A DNA stretch of 41,821 bases from NCBI GenBank assembly GCA_047639165.1, contig JBLINH010000006.1, forward strand, positions 1-41,821, read 5' to 3'. Within the stretch, counting starts at the first letter, position 1, and every line of letters begins with the position of its first letter. The DNA comes from JBLINH01 sp047639165 (GTDB taxonomy: Bacteria; Patescibacteriota; Minisyncoccia; Phycocordibacterales; JAACPR01). The notes beneath the pieces were generated by a model, which was not told where the DNA came from, searched no databases, and saw only the letters and a program-made list of their open reading frames with translations. Shown here one piece after another: positions 1 through 7,411 of this stretch. Position numbers and translations under genes: made by a program.

Positions 1-9
1 GTAAAAAGT

Positions 10-411
10 ATGGAAGAAATGGAAGTGTTTGCTAATACTTTTCTTTCACATATCTCACCAGCTGAAACAGCTACTGTCGTAGGTCTTTCTGGAGATTTAG
101 GTTCAGGAAAAACTACCTTCACTAAGATTTTAGCTAAGGAGCTTGGAATAGTAGATCACATTACAAGTCCTACATTTGTAATACAGAAGAAATATAATAT
201 TTTAAATCATCCTGATTTTGATACACTAATCCATATTGATGCATATAGATTGGAAGAGAAAGGAGAACTGGAAGTACTAGACTGGAAAGAACTTACAGAA
301 AACTCAAAAAACCTAATTCTAGTAGAGTGGCCAGAGTTAGTTGGAGTAGATGCTACACTAAACTTTAAATACATCGACGAAACAACAAGAGAAATTACAT
401 ATGATATCTAA
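10..411 (+). CDS. tsaE: TsaE, tRNA threonylcarbamoyladenosine (t6A) biosynthesis ATPase
   Basis: TsaE is the P-loop ATPase that works with TsaB and TsaD to make t6A37 in ANN-decoding tRNAs. Seen: Walker A GDLGSGKTT at residues 28-36, then the TSPTF motif and a VEWPE segment near residue 105, all typical of the family. The 133 aa are close to normal length. The frame is open to the window edge, so the true start could lie upstream and a few N-terminal residues may be missing. The stop overlaps the polA start by 11 bp, which suggests cotranscription. Confidence 0.93.
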   Translation: MEEMEVFANTFLSHISPAETATVVGLSGDLGSGKTTFTKILAKELGIVDHITSPTFVIQKKYNILNHPDFDTLIHIDAYRLEEKGELEVLDWKELTENSKNLILVEWPELVGVDATLNFKYIDETTREITYDI

Positions 412-2767
412 AGGTAAAAACAAAAAGAGACTTATATTACTTGATTCTCATGCAATCATTCATCGGGCATATCACGCTCTCCCAGATTTCGCATCAGCAA
501 GCGGAGAACCAACAGGAGCTCTATATGGTCTTTCTACAATGCTAATGGCTCTGGTAAAGGATTTTGACCCAGATTACATCATTGCAGCATATGACCTCCC
601 AAAGAAAACCTTCAGACATGAAGTATATGCAGACTATAAGTCAGGAAGGAAGGCATTGGATGATAATCTATCAAAACAATTGAACAGATCACGAGATGTT
701 CTGAAGGCTTTCAATATTCCAATCTACGAACAGGAAGGTTTTGAAGCTGATGATGTCATCGGAACTATTGTAGAGAAGATGAAGAAAAAAGATGACATTG
801 AGATTGTTATCGCTTCAGGAGATATGGATACACTTCAGTTAGTAGATGGGAAGAAGGTAAGGGTCTACACTCTTCGGAAGGGAATAAAAGATACAATCGT
901 ATACGATGAGAAGGGAGTTAAAGAAAGATTTGGTTTCAAACCAGAGCTTTTAACTGATTTTAAGGGATTACGCGGTGACCCAAGTGATAATATAATCGGG
1001 ATACCAGGAATTGGAGAGAAAACTGCAACTGATCTAATCACTAACTTTGGAACAATTGAAGAGATATATAAAAAATTAGAAAAGAATGAAGAGACCTTGT
1101 TAAAGAAGGGAATAAAACCACGAATTATAAATCTACTAAAGGAAAACAAAGAGGAAGCAGAGTTTTCTAAGATGTTAGCGACAATAAACAGGAAGGTACC
1201 AATCAAGCTAGAGTTACCTAAAAAGTCTTGGAGAGAGGGTCTTTCTTCAAAAAACCTAAGGAGTCTCTTTACTGAACTAGATTTCAGATCAATTCTTTCA
1301 AGACTTGATGAAATGTTTGGAGAAGAGATAGAAAAAAAGAAAGAAGAAGAGCACAACAATATTCCAGAAAGAGATGTAAAAGAAACTGCTGTAGCACTTT
1401 GGTTACTAAACTCAGGAATGACAAATCCAACTATTCAAGATATTTTACACTTTGCGAAAACCGATAACTTTGATAAGGCAAAGAAAGCAATCTTAGAGAA
1501 GATTAAAAAAGATGACTTGAACGATTTATATAAAAATATAGAGGAACCTCTAATTGATATTGTTGATCAGATGAAGGTCGATGGAATTATGATAGATAAG
1601 ACAATACTCCACTCACTTTCAAAGGAGTACCACAAGAAGCTTGTGATACTTGAGAAAGAAATATGGGAGATGGCTGGAGAGGAATTTAATATAAACTCAC
1701 CAAAACAAATGGCAGATATTCTTTTTGTGAATATGGAACTTTCATACAAAGGAATGAGAAAAACAAAGAGCGGAGCATATTCAACAAAAGAGGAAGTATT
1801 ACAGAAGTTAATAGAGGTTCACCCAATTGCAGATAAGGTATTGCAGTATAGGGAACTACAGAAGTTAGTTTCAACATATATAGATAATATTCCAAATCAT
1901 ATAAAAGAGGATGGTAGAATCCATCCAACCTTTATACAATCAGGAGCAGCTACAGGAAGAATGGCATCACAAGATCCTGCTGTTCAAAATATTCCAGTTA
2001 AAAGTGAATATGGAAGAAGAATTAGAAATGCTTTTGTAGCACCAAAAGGGAAGAGACTAGTAGCACTAGACTATTCCCAAGTGGAACTTAGGTTAGCTGC
2101 AATACTTTCAGATGATCAAAAACTAATTCAAATTTTTAAAAATGGTGAAGATGTACACACTAGTGTTGCTTCTTTTGTTTTCAAGGTTAAACCCGATGAG
2201 GTTACCAAAGAAATGAGAAGAAGAGCAAAGGTGATTAACTTCGGAATTCTTTATGGTATGGGAGTGAACGCACTTCAAAAGAATTTAGGAACTGATAGAA
2301 AAGAAGCACAAGAATTTTACAATAACTATTTTGAAACTTTCAAAACCCTTGCTCAATATTTGGATAATACAAAAGCTAGTGCTGCTAGAAAAGGATATAC
2401 AGAAACTTTGTTTGGCAGGAGAAGGCACTTTGAAGGAATTAAATCATCACTTCCATTTATTCGTGCCCAAGCAGAAAGAATGGCAATCAATGCTCCAATA
2501 CAAGGAACAAATGCTGATATGGTAAAACTCGCAATGGTTGAAACATATAAGTATATAAAGAAAGAGAAGTTGGATGATAAGGTGAAACTACTCCTACAGA
2601 TTCATGATGAAATCATCTATGAAGTGGATGAAGATTTAGTTGAAGAAACAACAGAAACAATTAGAAAAATTATGGAAGGTGTTATGAAAGATAAAGATAC
2701 TAAGGGTGTCCCAATATTAGTTGACGCTTCTTGCGGTAAGAATTGGGGTGAGATGAAGGAGATTTAG
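401..2767 (+). CDS. polA: DNA polymerase I (5' nuclease plus polymerase, proofreading domain degenerate)
   Basis: Pol I performs repair synthesis and removes Okazaki primers. Residues 1-300 are the 5' nuclease (D15, the EADD motif, SGDMD). Residues 320-400 stand where the 3'-5' exonuclease should be, but no DEDD acidic motifs are visible, so proofreading is probably absent. The polymerase domain follows: motif A with D557, motif B with K610, F614 and Y618, motif C with H735-D736-E737. F614 is the usual deoxy-discriminating Phe. The 788 aa are shorter than the roughly 930 aa of E. coli PolA, mostly through the reduced middle domain. The start overlaps tsaE. Confidence 0.95.
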   Translation: MISKGKNKKRLILLDSHAIIHRAYHALPDFASASGEPTGALYGLSTMLMALVKDFDPDYIIAAYDLPKKTFRHEVYADYKSGRKALDDNLSKQLNRSRDVLKAFNIPIYEQEGFEADDVIGTIVEKMKKKDDIEIVIASGDMDTLQLVDGKKVRVYTLRKGIKDTIVYDEKGVKERFGFKPELLTDFKGLRGDPSDNIIGIPGIGEKTATDLITNFGTIEEIYKKLEKNEETLLKKGIKPRIINLLKENKEEAEFSKMLATINRKVPIKLELPKKSWREGLSSKNLRSLFTELDFRSILSRLDEMFGEEIEKKKEEEHNNIPERDVKETAVALWLLNSGMTNPTIQDILHFAKTDNFDKAKKAILEKIKKDDLNDLYKNIEEPLIDIVDQMKVDGIMIDKTILHSLSKEYHKKLVILEKEIWEMAGEEFNINSPKQMADILFVNMELSYKGMRKTKSGAYSTKEEVLQKLIEVHPIADKVLQYRELQKLVSTYIDNIPNHIKEDGRIHPTFIQSGAATGRMASQDPAVQNIPVKSEYGRRIRNAFVAPKGKRLVALDYSQVELRLAAILSDDQKLIQIFKNGEDVHTSVASFVFKVKPDEVTKEMRRRAKVINFGILYGMGVNALQKNLGTDRKEAQEFYNNYFETFKTLAQYLDNTKASAARKGYTETLFGRRRHFEGIKSSLPFIRAQAERMAINAPIQGTNADMVKLAMVETYKYIKKEKLDDKVKLLLQIHDEIIYEVDEDLVEETTETIRKIMEGVMKDKDTKGVPILVDASCGKNWGEMKEI

Positions 2768-2771
2768 CGCA

Positions 2772-2879
2772 CTAAACTTTGTAAGCACAAGTATCTGAGC
2801 CGTGAACAAATAAATTATAGCCTTTAGATTTTAATAAATCTTCACAAGATATTTCCTATGCAGATGGGATATCTTTCTG
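2772..2879 (-). pseudogene. Possible decayed 3' end of a small gene
   Basis: The 250 bp between polA and holA hold no intact gene. Read on the minus strand, 27 codons ending at TAG 2772-2774 look protein-like (CEDLLKSKGYNLFVHGSD, then CAYKV). They are interrupted upstream by a stop at 2856-2858 and further stops beyond 2879. This may be a gene remnant or chance; no family is recognised. Confidence 0.25.
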
Positions 2880-3006
2880 GAATTATCAACATTAGAACCG
2901 TTATACCTAACTTAATAAATTTATTATTTTCTTTACAGTCTTTTTAATCATCTGGAGTAGTTACGATAGTATACTAAAGTCTAAATTTCAGTAAACATAT
3001 CTCTGA

Positions 3007-3012
3007 TATAAT
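3007..3012 (+). promoter_or_regulatory. -10 box of leaderless holA promoter
   Basis: A perfect TATAAT ends 6 nt before the holA ATG, so transcription should begin at or next to the start codon. There is no Shine-Dalgarno sequence and no room for a leader. Confidence 0.6.
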
Positions 3013-3018
3013 ATCATC

Positions 3019-3732
3019 ATGCTTTACCTTTTACATGGAACAGACACTCAAAAATCACTAGATAAGGCTAATAAACTAGTGAAAACAATGCTTTCAAAGA
3101 AGCCTAATGCTTCGTATTTTAAGATAAGTTCAGATAATTTTGATATACACGAACTACAAGAGTTTACCGGAGGACAAGGGCTATTTGAAAACAAATATAT
3201 AGTGCAGATCTCAAGGGTGCTGGATGATAGCGGTATAAAAGATGTAATCGTTGATTACGTAGACTCAATTGCAGGTTCGGATAATATATTTATCTGGATT
3301 GAAGGAGAGATAGATAAGAAAACTTTAAGTAAGTTAGAAAAACATGCTGAAAAAGTTGAAGAGCATAATGCAAAGGAAGTAGTTAAGAAACCATTTTTTA
3401 ATGTTTTCTCATTAGCTGACGCTATAGGAAATAGAGATAAGAAGAAAGCTTGGCTTTTGTATAACGAAGCACTAGAAGAATTAGCACCTGAAGAGATTCA
3501 CGGAACAATCTTTTGGCAGATTAAGAGTATTTTACTTTCAATGAAAGCAAAGAGTGCTAGTGAAGCAGGATTAAAACCATTTGTATATTCAAAATCAAAA
3601 AGTTTTTCCAAAAACTTTGAAGAAAGTGAGATAGAGAAATTATCTTCAAAACTAATATCAGTCTCACACGATGCAAGAAGAGGGAAGCATAACTTTGGTA
3701 TGGCGCTTGAGAGATTTATATTAGAAATGTAG
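3019..3732 (+). CDS. holA: DNA polymerase III delta subunit-like (clamp-loader HolA)
   Basis: HolA is the clamp-loader subunit that opens the beta clamp. Seen: N-terminal YLLHGTDTQKS, the degenerate P-loop region of delta; an alternating alpha/beta first domain; then a helical C-terminal collar region from about residue 130 (FSLADAIGNRDKKKAW). The 237 aa are well short of the usual 330-340. The family call therefore rests on the N-terminus and domain order. The start is fixed by the -10 box just upstream. Confidence 0.7.
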   Translation: MLYLLHGTDTQKSLDKANKLVKTMLSKKPNASYFKISSDNFDIHELQEFTGGQGLFENKYIVQISRVLDDSGIKDVIVDYVDSIAGSDNIFIWIEGEIDKKTLSKLEKHAEKVEEHNAKEVVKKPFFNVFSLADAIGNRDKKKAWLLYNEALEELAPEEIHGTIFWQIKSILLSMKAKSASEAGLKPFVYSKSKSFSKNFEESEIEKLSSKLISVSHDARRGKHNFGMALERFILEM

Positions 3733-3757
3733 CCGGCACCAAAAAAGTACCGGCTAC
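3729..3757. terminator. GC-rich hairpin after holA
   Basis: GTAGCCGG pairs with CCGGCTAC around an A-rich loop. The T-run lies in the loop when read on the minus strand, so this is not a textbook terminator. It sits between two converging genes. Confidence 0.5.
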
Positions 3758-3766
3758 TGTAGGGGA

Positions 3767-3973
3767 TTAAATCCCTGGTCTTCTAACCATTCCTGGTAAT
3801 TTTTGTTGACGTTCGAGGTCTTCAGCCAACTTTCTTAACTCAGGTTCTATGTTTTTGTGACACCAACAATCACATAAAGCACCTCCAATTACACCTCTGG
3901 ATACTTGTTTGTTGCCTTTGCAATTTTCATGATCTCCGTTTATACATTCAGGGAAGGTAGTTATATGTACCAT
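3767..3973 (-). CDS. Small Cys/His-rich protein, probable zinc binder
   Basis: A 68 aa protein. Residues 9-20 carry C-x4-H-x2-C and residues 34-39 carry CDCWCH, a pattern that suggests one structural zinc site. A basic, charged tail follows (LRKLAEDLERQQK). No family function is known to me. The start is well supported: AAAGGA lies 9 nt upstream of the ATG, with a full promoter at 3997-4025. It converges on holA. Confidence 0.7.
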   Translation of the reverse strand: MVHITTFPECINGDHENCKGNKQVSRGVIGGALCDCWCHKNIEPELRKLAEDLERQQKLPGMVRRPGI

Positions 3974-3996
3974 TTGTTCAAATCCTTTCTTTTTAG

Positions 3997-4025
3997 ATAT
4001 TAGCCTATAAACAATTGATTTTCAA
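3997..4025 (-). promoter_or_regulatory. Promoter of the Cys-rich gene
   Basis: Minus strand: -35 TTGAAA (4020-4025), 17 bp spacer, -10 TAATAT (3997-4002). The predicted start at about 3990 leaves a leader of about 17 nt containing the Shine-Dalgarno site AAAGGA at 3983-3988. Confidence 0.6.
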
Positions 4026-4054
4026 TATCTTTGTGTTACTATTTCAAAACTAAT

Positions 4055-4127
4055 GCGCTCGTAGCTCAGCTGGTAGAGCACCTGCCTTTTAAGCAGAGGG
4101 TCGCAGGTTCGAGTCCTGCCGGGCGCA
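4055..4127 (+). tRNA. tRNA-Lys (UUU)
   Basis: Full cloverleaf: acceptor GCGCTCG pairs with CGGGCGC with one G-U, anticodon TTT at 4088-4090 in the loop CTTTTAA, and T-loop TTCGAGT. Discriminator A at 4127 is followed by CAA, so CCA is not fully encoded. Confidence 0.95.
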
Positions 4128-4131
4128 CAAA

Positions 4132-4464
4132 TTATTCGATTAGAGATGTTGGTACTTTTTTAACATTTAAAATAATGCTTTTGTCTGTTTTTTCTATAAA
4201 TTCAATCTTTCTGTTTTGCCAATCGACACTTCTTATTTGATCAATCATGATAACACCTTCAACTTTCTTGGAATTAAATTCTATTTGAAATGGATAACCT
4301 TTTGATTTTGATGTAATGGGACATATGAGAACTAGATTTCTAGCCCTGTTGAAAATTTTACGTGTTAAAACAAAAGCTGGACGACGAACTTTTTGTTCAT
4401 GTCTCAGGCTAGGATCCAAGTTCATCCACACAATATCTACTTGTTCAGGTGTGTAGGTTTTCAT
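4132..4464 (-). CDS. mazF: MazF/PemK-type toxin (mRNA interferase)
   Basis: MazF toxins cleave mRNA at short sequence motifs. The 110 aa keep the family landmarks: DIVWMNLDP near the start, the RRPAFVL motif with its catalytic Arg, the PITSKSKGYPF segment with its catalytic Thr/Ser, and the VDQ-like IDQIRS. The protein looks complete. Its start overlaps the stop of the upstream antitoxin frame as ATGA (4461-4464), the usual coupled mazEF arrangement. The antitoxin carries an internal stop, so the toxin looks unprotected at this locus. Confidence 0.88.
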   Translation of the reverse strand: MKTYTPEQVDIVWMNLDPSLRHEQKVRRPAFVLTRKIFNRARNLVLICPITSKSKGYPFQIEFNSKKVEGVIMIDQIRSVDWQNRKIEFIEKTDKSIILNVKKVPTSLIE

Positions 4465-4691
4465 TGAATTATTTCTCTACCAACATCAGGTCCCCAGTCG
4501 ATATATTCTGGTAAGTTATCTTTATTAATTTTTGCCACCAAGTCTTCTAAAGTTTCTTTCTTTTTCTTGGGTTGTAGTAGTAAACCATTTTTTGTTTGTT
4601 TCAAAATAATTTCAGTGTTCTCTTCTATACCAAAAGATTTTGGTATACGTATACCTAAGCTATTACCTCATTTTGTTACTTTAGTTGTCAT
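4461..4691 (-). pseudogene. mazE: MazE-type antitoxin interrupted by a nonsense codon
   Basis: The frame starts MTTKVTK, meets TGA at 4668-4670, then continues GNSLGIRIPKSFGIEENTEI and runs to a proper TGA at 4461-4463 (76 codons). The stop replaces the Trp of the AbrB/MazE motif KWGNS, so it is a TGG-to-TGA change. The segment between IPKSF and GIEE also looks several residues short of typical MazE proteins. The C-terminal toxin-binding part (PEYIDWGPDVGREII) is preserved. No good restart codon lies just after the stop. Confidence 0.75.
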
Positions 4692-4697
4692 GCTGTA

Positions 4698-4717
4698 AGT
4701 ATATACATGTAAGTCAA
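4698..4717 (-). promoter_or_regulatory. mazEF promoter region
   Basis: Minus strand: TATACT (4698-4703) lies 6 nt before the mazE ATG, within TGTATATACT. TTGACT at 4712-4717 is only 8 bp upstream, so it is not a properly spaced -35. The block resembles the dinJ promoter at 20639-20666. Confidence 0.5.
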
Positions 4718-4747
4718 CAGTAAATTCATTAAATCTTTAGGAGATTT

Positions 4748-5146
4748 TTAAAGAGGATAGTCAAAAGCGAAAGCTCCAGCTCCAGAGAACAGAAGTGAGA
4801 ATGAAATAACAATTAAGACTGTATAAAGTAAGGTATCAAACCTAAGTATTTTTTTGTTCTTGTTTACAAACAACATCAGAAGTAGAACGTATGTAGCTAT
4901 GATAGAACTGATTTGAGTATATGTTCCAGTTACCAGTAGTATCCCAACTACTAACTCAACTAACATGATTTTTTTCACAAATAGCTCTGCAAGAGGGACT
5001 TTAATAGACTTAAAGAAAGAAACAAAACTACTTTCTTTTTGATAAGTTAGTAGTGTAATCTTCAATAATACAAGACCTAAAGCGACTCTGAGTAAGAAAG
5101 GAGCTAGTAGTCCAAAAGTTAATAGGTCTGGAAAAGTATTTAACAT
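4748..5146 (-). CDS. DoxX-family membrane protein
   Basis: A 132 aa protein with four hydrophobic segments and the DoxX-like ending GAGAFAFDYPL. DoxX proteins are small four-helix membrane proteins linked to redox or quinone processes in some bacteria, but the function here is unknown. It is divergent from the SpoU methyltransferase, with only 19 bp between the start codons, so the two promoters must overlap. Confidence 0.8.
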   Translation of the reverse strand: MLNTFPDLLTFGLLAPFLLRVALGLVLLKITLLTYQKESSFVSFFKSIKVPLAELFVKKIMLVELVVGILLVTGTYTQISSIIATYVLLLMLFVNKNKKILRFDTLLYTVLIVISFSLLFSGAGAFAFDYPL

Positions 5147-5165
5147 CAGTGTAGTATATCAAAAT

Positions 5166-5636
5166 ATGAAATATAAAGTATTGATTTTAAACGATATTCG
5201 AAGCGTATATAACGTGGGAGCTATTTTCCGTACAGCTGATTCTATAGGTATAGATAAGATATACCTCACAGGTTACACACCGTCTCCTCTTGATCGTTTT
5301 GGTAGGAAACGACAAGATCTACATAAATCTGCTCTTGGAGCAGAGGAGAGCGTTTCTTGGGAATATAAAGAAGATGTAAATGAAGTACTGGAAACTCTAG
5401 GTGAAGATGGTTTCAAAGTGGTCGCACTAGAACAGTTTGAAGATTCAGTGGACTACAAGGAGCTTGATGTACCAGAAAAGACCGCGATTCTTTTCGGTAA
5501 TGAAGTGTATGGAGTTCCAGAGGAATTACTTTCTAAAGTAGATATAGTTACAGAGATTCCAATGAACGGGAAGAAAGAGTCTTTGAATGTTTCTGTGGCT
5601 GCTGGGATTTTGTTATATAGGTTGTTTGATCGGTAA
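5166..5636 (+). CDS. SpoU/TrmH-family RNA 2'-O-methyltransferase
   Basis: A SPOUT-fold SAM-dependent ribose methylase of rRNA or tRNA. All three motifs are visible: motif 1 NDIRSVYNVGAIFRTAD (residues 9-25), motif 2 AILFGNEVYGV, and motif 3 IPMNGKKESLNVSVAAGI near the C-terminus, which forms the trefoil knot. The 156 aa are the bare catalytic domain without an RNA-binding N-terminal extension, so the target nucleotide cannot be named. TAGTAT at 5152-5157 is a likely -10 about 8 nt before the ATG. Confidence 0.9.
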   Translation: MKYKVLILNDIRSVYNVGAIFRTADSIGIDKIYLTGYTPSPLDRFGRKRQDLHKSALGAEESVSWEYKEDVNEVLETLGEDGFKVVALEQFEDSVDYKELDVPEKTAILFGNEVYGVPEELLSKVDIVTEIPMNGKKESLNVSVAAGILLYRLFDR

Positions 5637-5649
5637 CACTACTTTGTTA

Positions 5650-6204
5650 TTAGTTTGGTGGAACGAATGCGCAATAATATGACCAATCGACATAAGATGC
5701 GTGGCTTCCATCGTCACGGAGAAGTTTAGGAAACTTTCCATCGAATTTACTTTTATGAGCAGTAGCAACCATGAATACTACTTTGTAAGGAGCGTCTATA
5801 GTAGCACCTTCGCAATAACGCTCTGTCACCCAGTAACTATTCTGAGAATAGGTTTCTGTATTTAAATAAAACAGGTGACCATACCCAGCCCAATTAGTAG
5901 CTAAAGTAACTCCAGGAACACCTTCTCTAAGAGTACTCATTACATCAGGAATCTCTTCTGAAAGTTTTAAACTGATACTTCTTGATCCTGTAAGACTACT
6001 GGTTAGTACTCTCTCTATAGGATATTCTCCATTTTTTGAACGATACAATTCAAGTGCAGTCCTAAGTTGAATCCCTTCTTGTTGCATACTTGAAATTCCT
6101 GCCCTGGTTCTAACTTCACCTAAAGACGCTAGTACGACACTAGAAAGCAATCCAATGATTGATATAACCACAAGTAATTCTATTAATGTGAATCCTTTTT
6201 TCAT
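5650..6204 (-). CDS. Type IV pilin/pseudopilin (prepilin)
   Basis: The N-terminus MKKGFTLIELLVVISIIG is a classic class III signal: prepilin peptidase cuts after Gly4 and methylates Phe5, and the hydrophobic helix that follows drives filament assembly. The remaining 150 aa are a globular domain with Cys residues in its C-terminal third. It lies 3 nt downstream of a one-helix membrane protein and is probably cotranscribed with it. It could be a major pilin or a pseudopilin; the pilMNO-like operon is 9 kb away. Confidence 0.9.
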   Translation of the reverse strand: MKKGFTLIELLVVISIIGLLSSVVLASLGEVRTRAGISSMQQEGIQLRTALELYRSKNGEYPIERVLTSSLTGSRSISLKLSEEIPDVMSTLREGVPGVTLATNWAGYGHLFYLNTETYSQNSYWVTERYCEGATIDAPYKVVFMVATAHKSKFDGKFPKLLRDDGSHASYVDWSYYCAFVPPN

Positions 6205-6207
6205 ATC

Positions 6208-6471
6208 TTAAATAGGTAGTTCTAGAGCTGGATCAAAAGGATCATAAGAATCTAGATTAGATGGAACAGACGGTGATTTTATAAAAACAACATAGACTGC
6301 AATCGTTAATATTATAAAAAGCACAGTTGCTACTAACAAAATATTATTTGCTTTAGAAGTATCTTTTGCAATTCCTTTTTGAATAAGCCAACCAATAGCA
6401 CCTTTTTGACTTTGAGGAATGCCTTGATTTAGAGAGTAAGATTGTCGATCTTCAAATTCCATATTTTCCAT
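6208..6471 (-). CDS. Small single-helix membrane protein
   Basis: An 87 aa protein if started at the ATG 6469-6471 (MENMEFEDRQ). The frame stays open to 6534, but that longer form overlaps mutM, and TATAAT at 6478-6483 sits exactly 6 nt before the shorter start. One transmembrane helix spans roughly residues 40-62 (LLVATVLFIILTIAVYVVF). The N-terminus is hydrophilic and the short tail is Pro/Asp-rich. It precedes the prepilin by 3 nt, so a pilus-related role is possible. No family is recognised. Confidence 0.7.
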   Translation of the reverse strand: MENMEFEDRQSYSLNQGIPQSQKGAIGWLIQKGIAKDTSKANNILLVATVLFIILTIAVYVVFIKSPSVPSNLDSYDPFDPALELPI

Positions 6472-6477
6472 GAGTTC

Positions 6478-6483
6478 ATTATA
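6478..6483 (-). promoter_or_regulatory. -10 box of leaderless promoter for the membrane protein/pilin pair
   Basis: TATAAT on the minus strand, 6 nt upstream of the ATG at 6471, overlapping the 3' end of the mutM region. Confidence 0.55.
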
Positions 6484-6484
6484 T

Positions 6485-7372
6485 CTACTCGATAGCCTTC
6501 TGACAAACAGGGCAGTAGTGAGCACTTCGTCCATTCACCACTTTCCTTTCTATACTTCCTTTACACTCCTTTCTCTTACATCCTTCACCTTTAAGTTGAT
6601 AGACCTTGTGGTGAAGTTGAAAACCACCTTTCTCTCCACTGGGATTTCTATAATCTGACATAGAGTCACCTTTAAACTTTATACCTTTCTTTAATACATT
6701 CTTCACATTACTAAACAACTCTTTGAAAAGATCATCCTCTATTTTTTTCACAGAAGTTTCAGGGTGAATTTTTGTTAGCCAAAGAGCCTCGTCTGAATAT
6801 ATGTTTCCAACACCAGAAATTAGTGTTTGATCCATCAATACTGTTTTTATATTCCCATTGGGTTTCTTTGATATGTTTTCTTTAAACTTCTTTGTGTCAA
6901 TAGTTAGGGGATCAGGGCCAAGATCTTCAATAGTATCTCCTTCAAGGATTGTAACCTTGGCAAATTTTCTCATATCACTTAACACAAAGTGTTTTCCGTT
7001 TGAGAGTTCAAAAACCAAACGAATCCATCCGTTAAAAGGATCTTTGAGAGGGCCATCTTCAATTGGTACCCATTCTTTCTTTTCTAGTCTGTACTTTCCA
7101 TAGAGAATGTGACCAGTCATTTTCATATGTATTAGTATAGTGACTCCATTTTGGAGGTGTATTAAAACATTCTTTCCCTGTCTTGATGTACTAGTTACTT
7201 TCTGACCAATAATTTCTTTTTTAAACTTTTTGAAATACTTAGGATCCTTTATTTGATCCTTTCCATAGAAGTACGGACTGTTGTAACTGGTCCAAATGTT
7301 TGTGACTTTTAGTCCGGGAAGTAGTTTTCCAAGTTCTGTTGTTGTTGTTTCTACTTCTGGGAGTTCTGGCAT
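6485..7372 (-). CDS. mutM: Formamidopyrimidine-DNA glycosylase (Fpg/MutM)
   Basis: Removes 8-oxoguanine and Fapy lesions by glycosylase plus beta/delta lyase activity. Seen: N-terminal PELPEVET with catalytic Pro2 and Glu3, a GKNVL segment whose Lys67 corresponds to the conserved Lys57, the H2TH segment around NIYSDEALW, and a C-terminal zinc finger with CYS pairs CKRKEC and CPVC. The first pair is C-x4-C rather than the usual C-x2-C. About 10-20 extra residues occur near residues 31-50. The 295 aa are slightly longer than normal. Confidence 0.95.
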   Translation of the reverse strand: MPELPEVETTTTELGKLLPGLKVTNIWTSYNSPYFYGKDQIKDPKYFKKFKKEIIGQKVTSTSRQGKNVLIHLQNGVTILIHMKMTGHILYGKYRLEKKEWVPIEDGPLKDPFNGWIRLVFELSNGKHFVLSDMRKFAKVTILEGDTIEDLGPDPLTIDTKKFKENISKKPNGNIKTVLMDQTLISGVGNIYSDEALWLTKIHPETSVKKIEDDLFKELFSNVKNVLKKGIKFKGDSMSDYRNPSGEKGGFQLHHKVYQLKGEGCKRKECKGSIERKVVNGRSAHYCPVCQKAIE

Positions 7373-7395
7373 GGGATTATCTTACGTAAGTTTTG

Positions 7396-7404
7396 TGGTA
7401 ATAT
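7396..7404 (+). promoter_or_regulatory. Extended -10 of leaderless amidase promoter
   Basis: TGgTAATAT, ending 7 nt before the ATG at 7412. Confidence 0.6.
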
Positions 7405-7411
7405 CAATCTC

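Noticed and set aside
4031..4240. Open frame across tRNA-Lys as a protein gene
   Set aside because: It is made of tRNA sequence and the reverse complement of mazF. The same applies to the frames over tRNA-Ser (13422-13664) and tRNA-Arg (17351-17635).
4668..4670. Alternative genetic code with TGA read as an amino acid
   Set aside because: TGA ends the 30242 gene and the mazE frame itself, Trp is coded by TGG everywhere, and only one internal TGA was seen. A nonsense mutation is simpler.
6472..6534. Longer N-terminus for the 6208 membrane protein
   Set aside because: It overlaps mutM and contains the -10 box of the shorter form.
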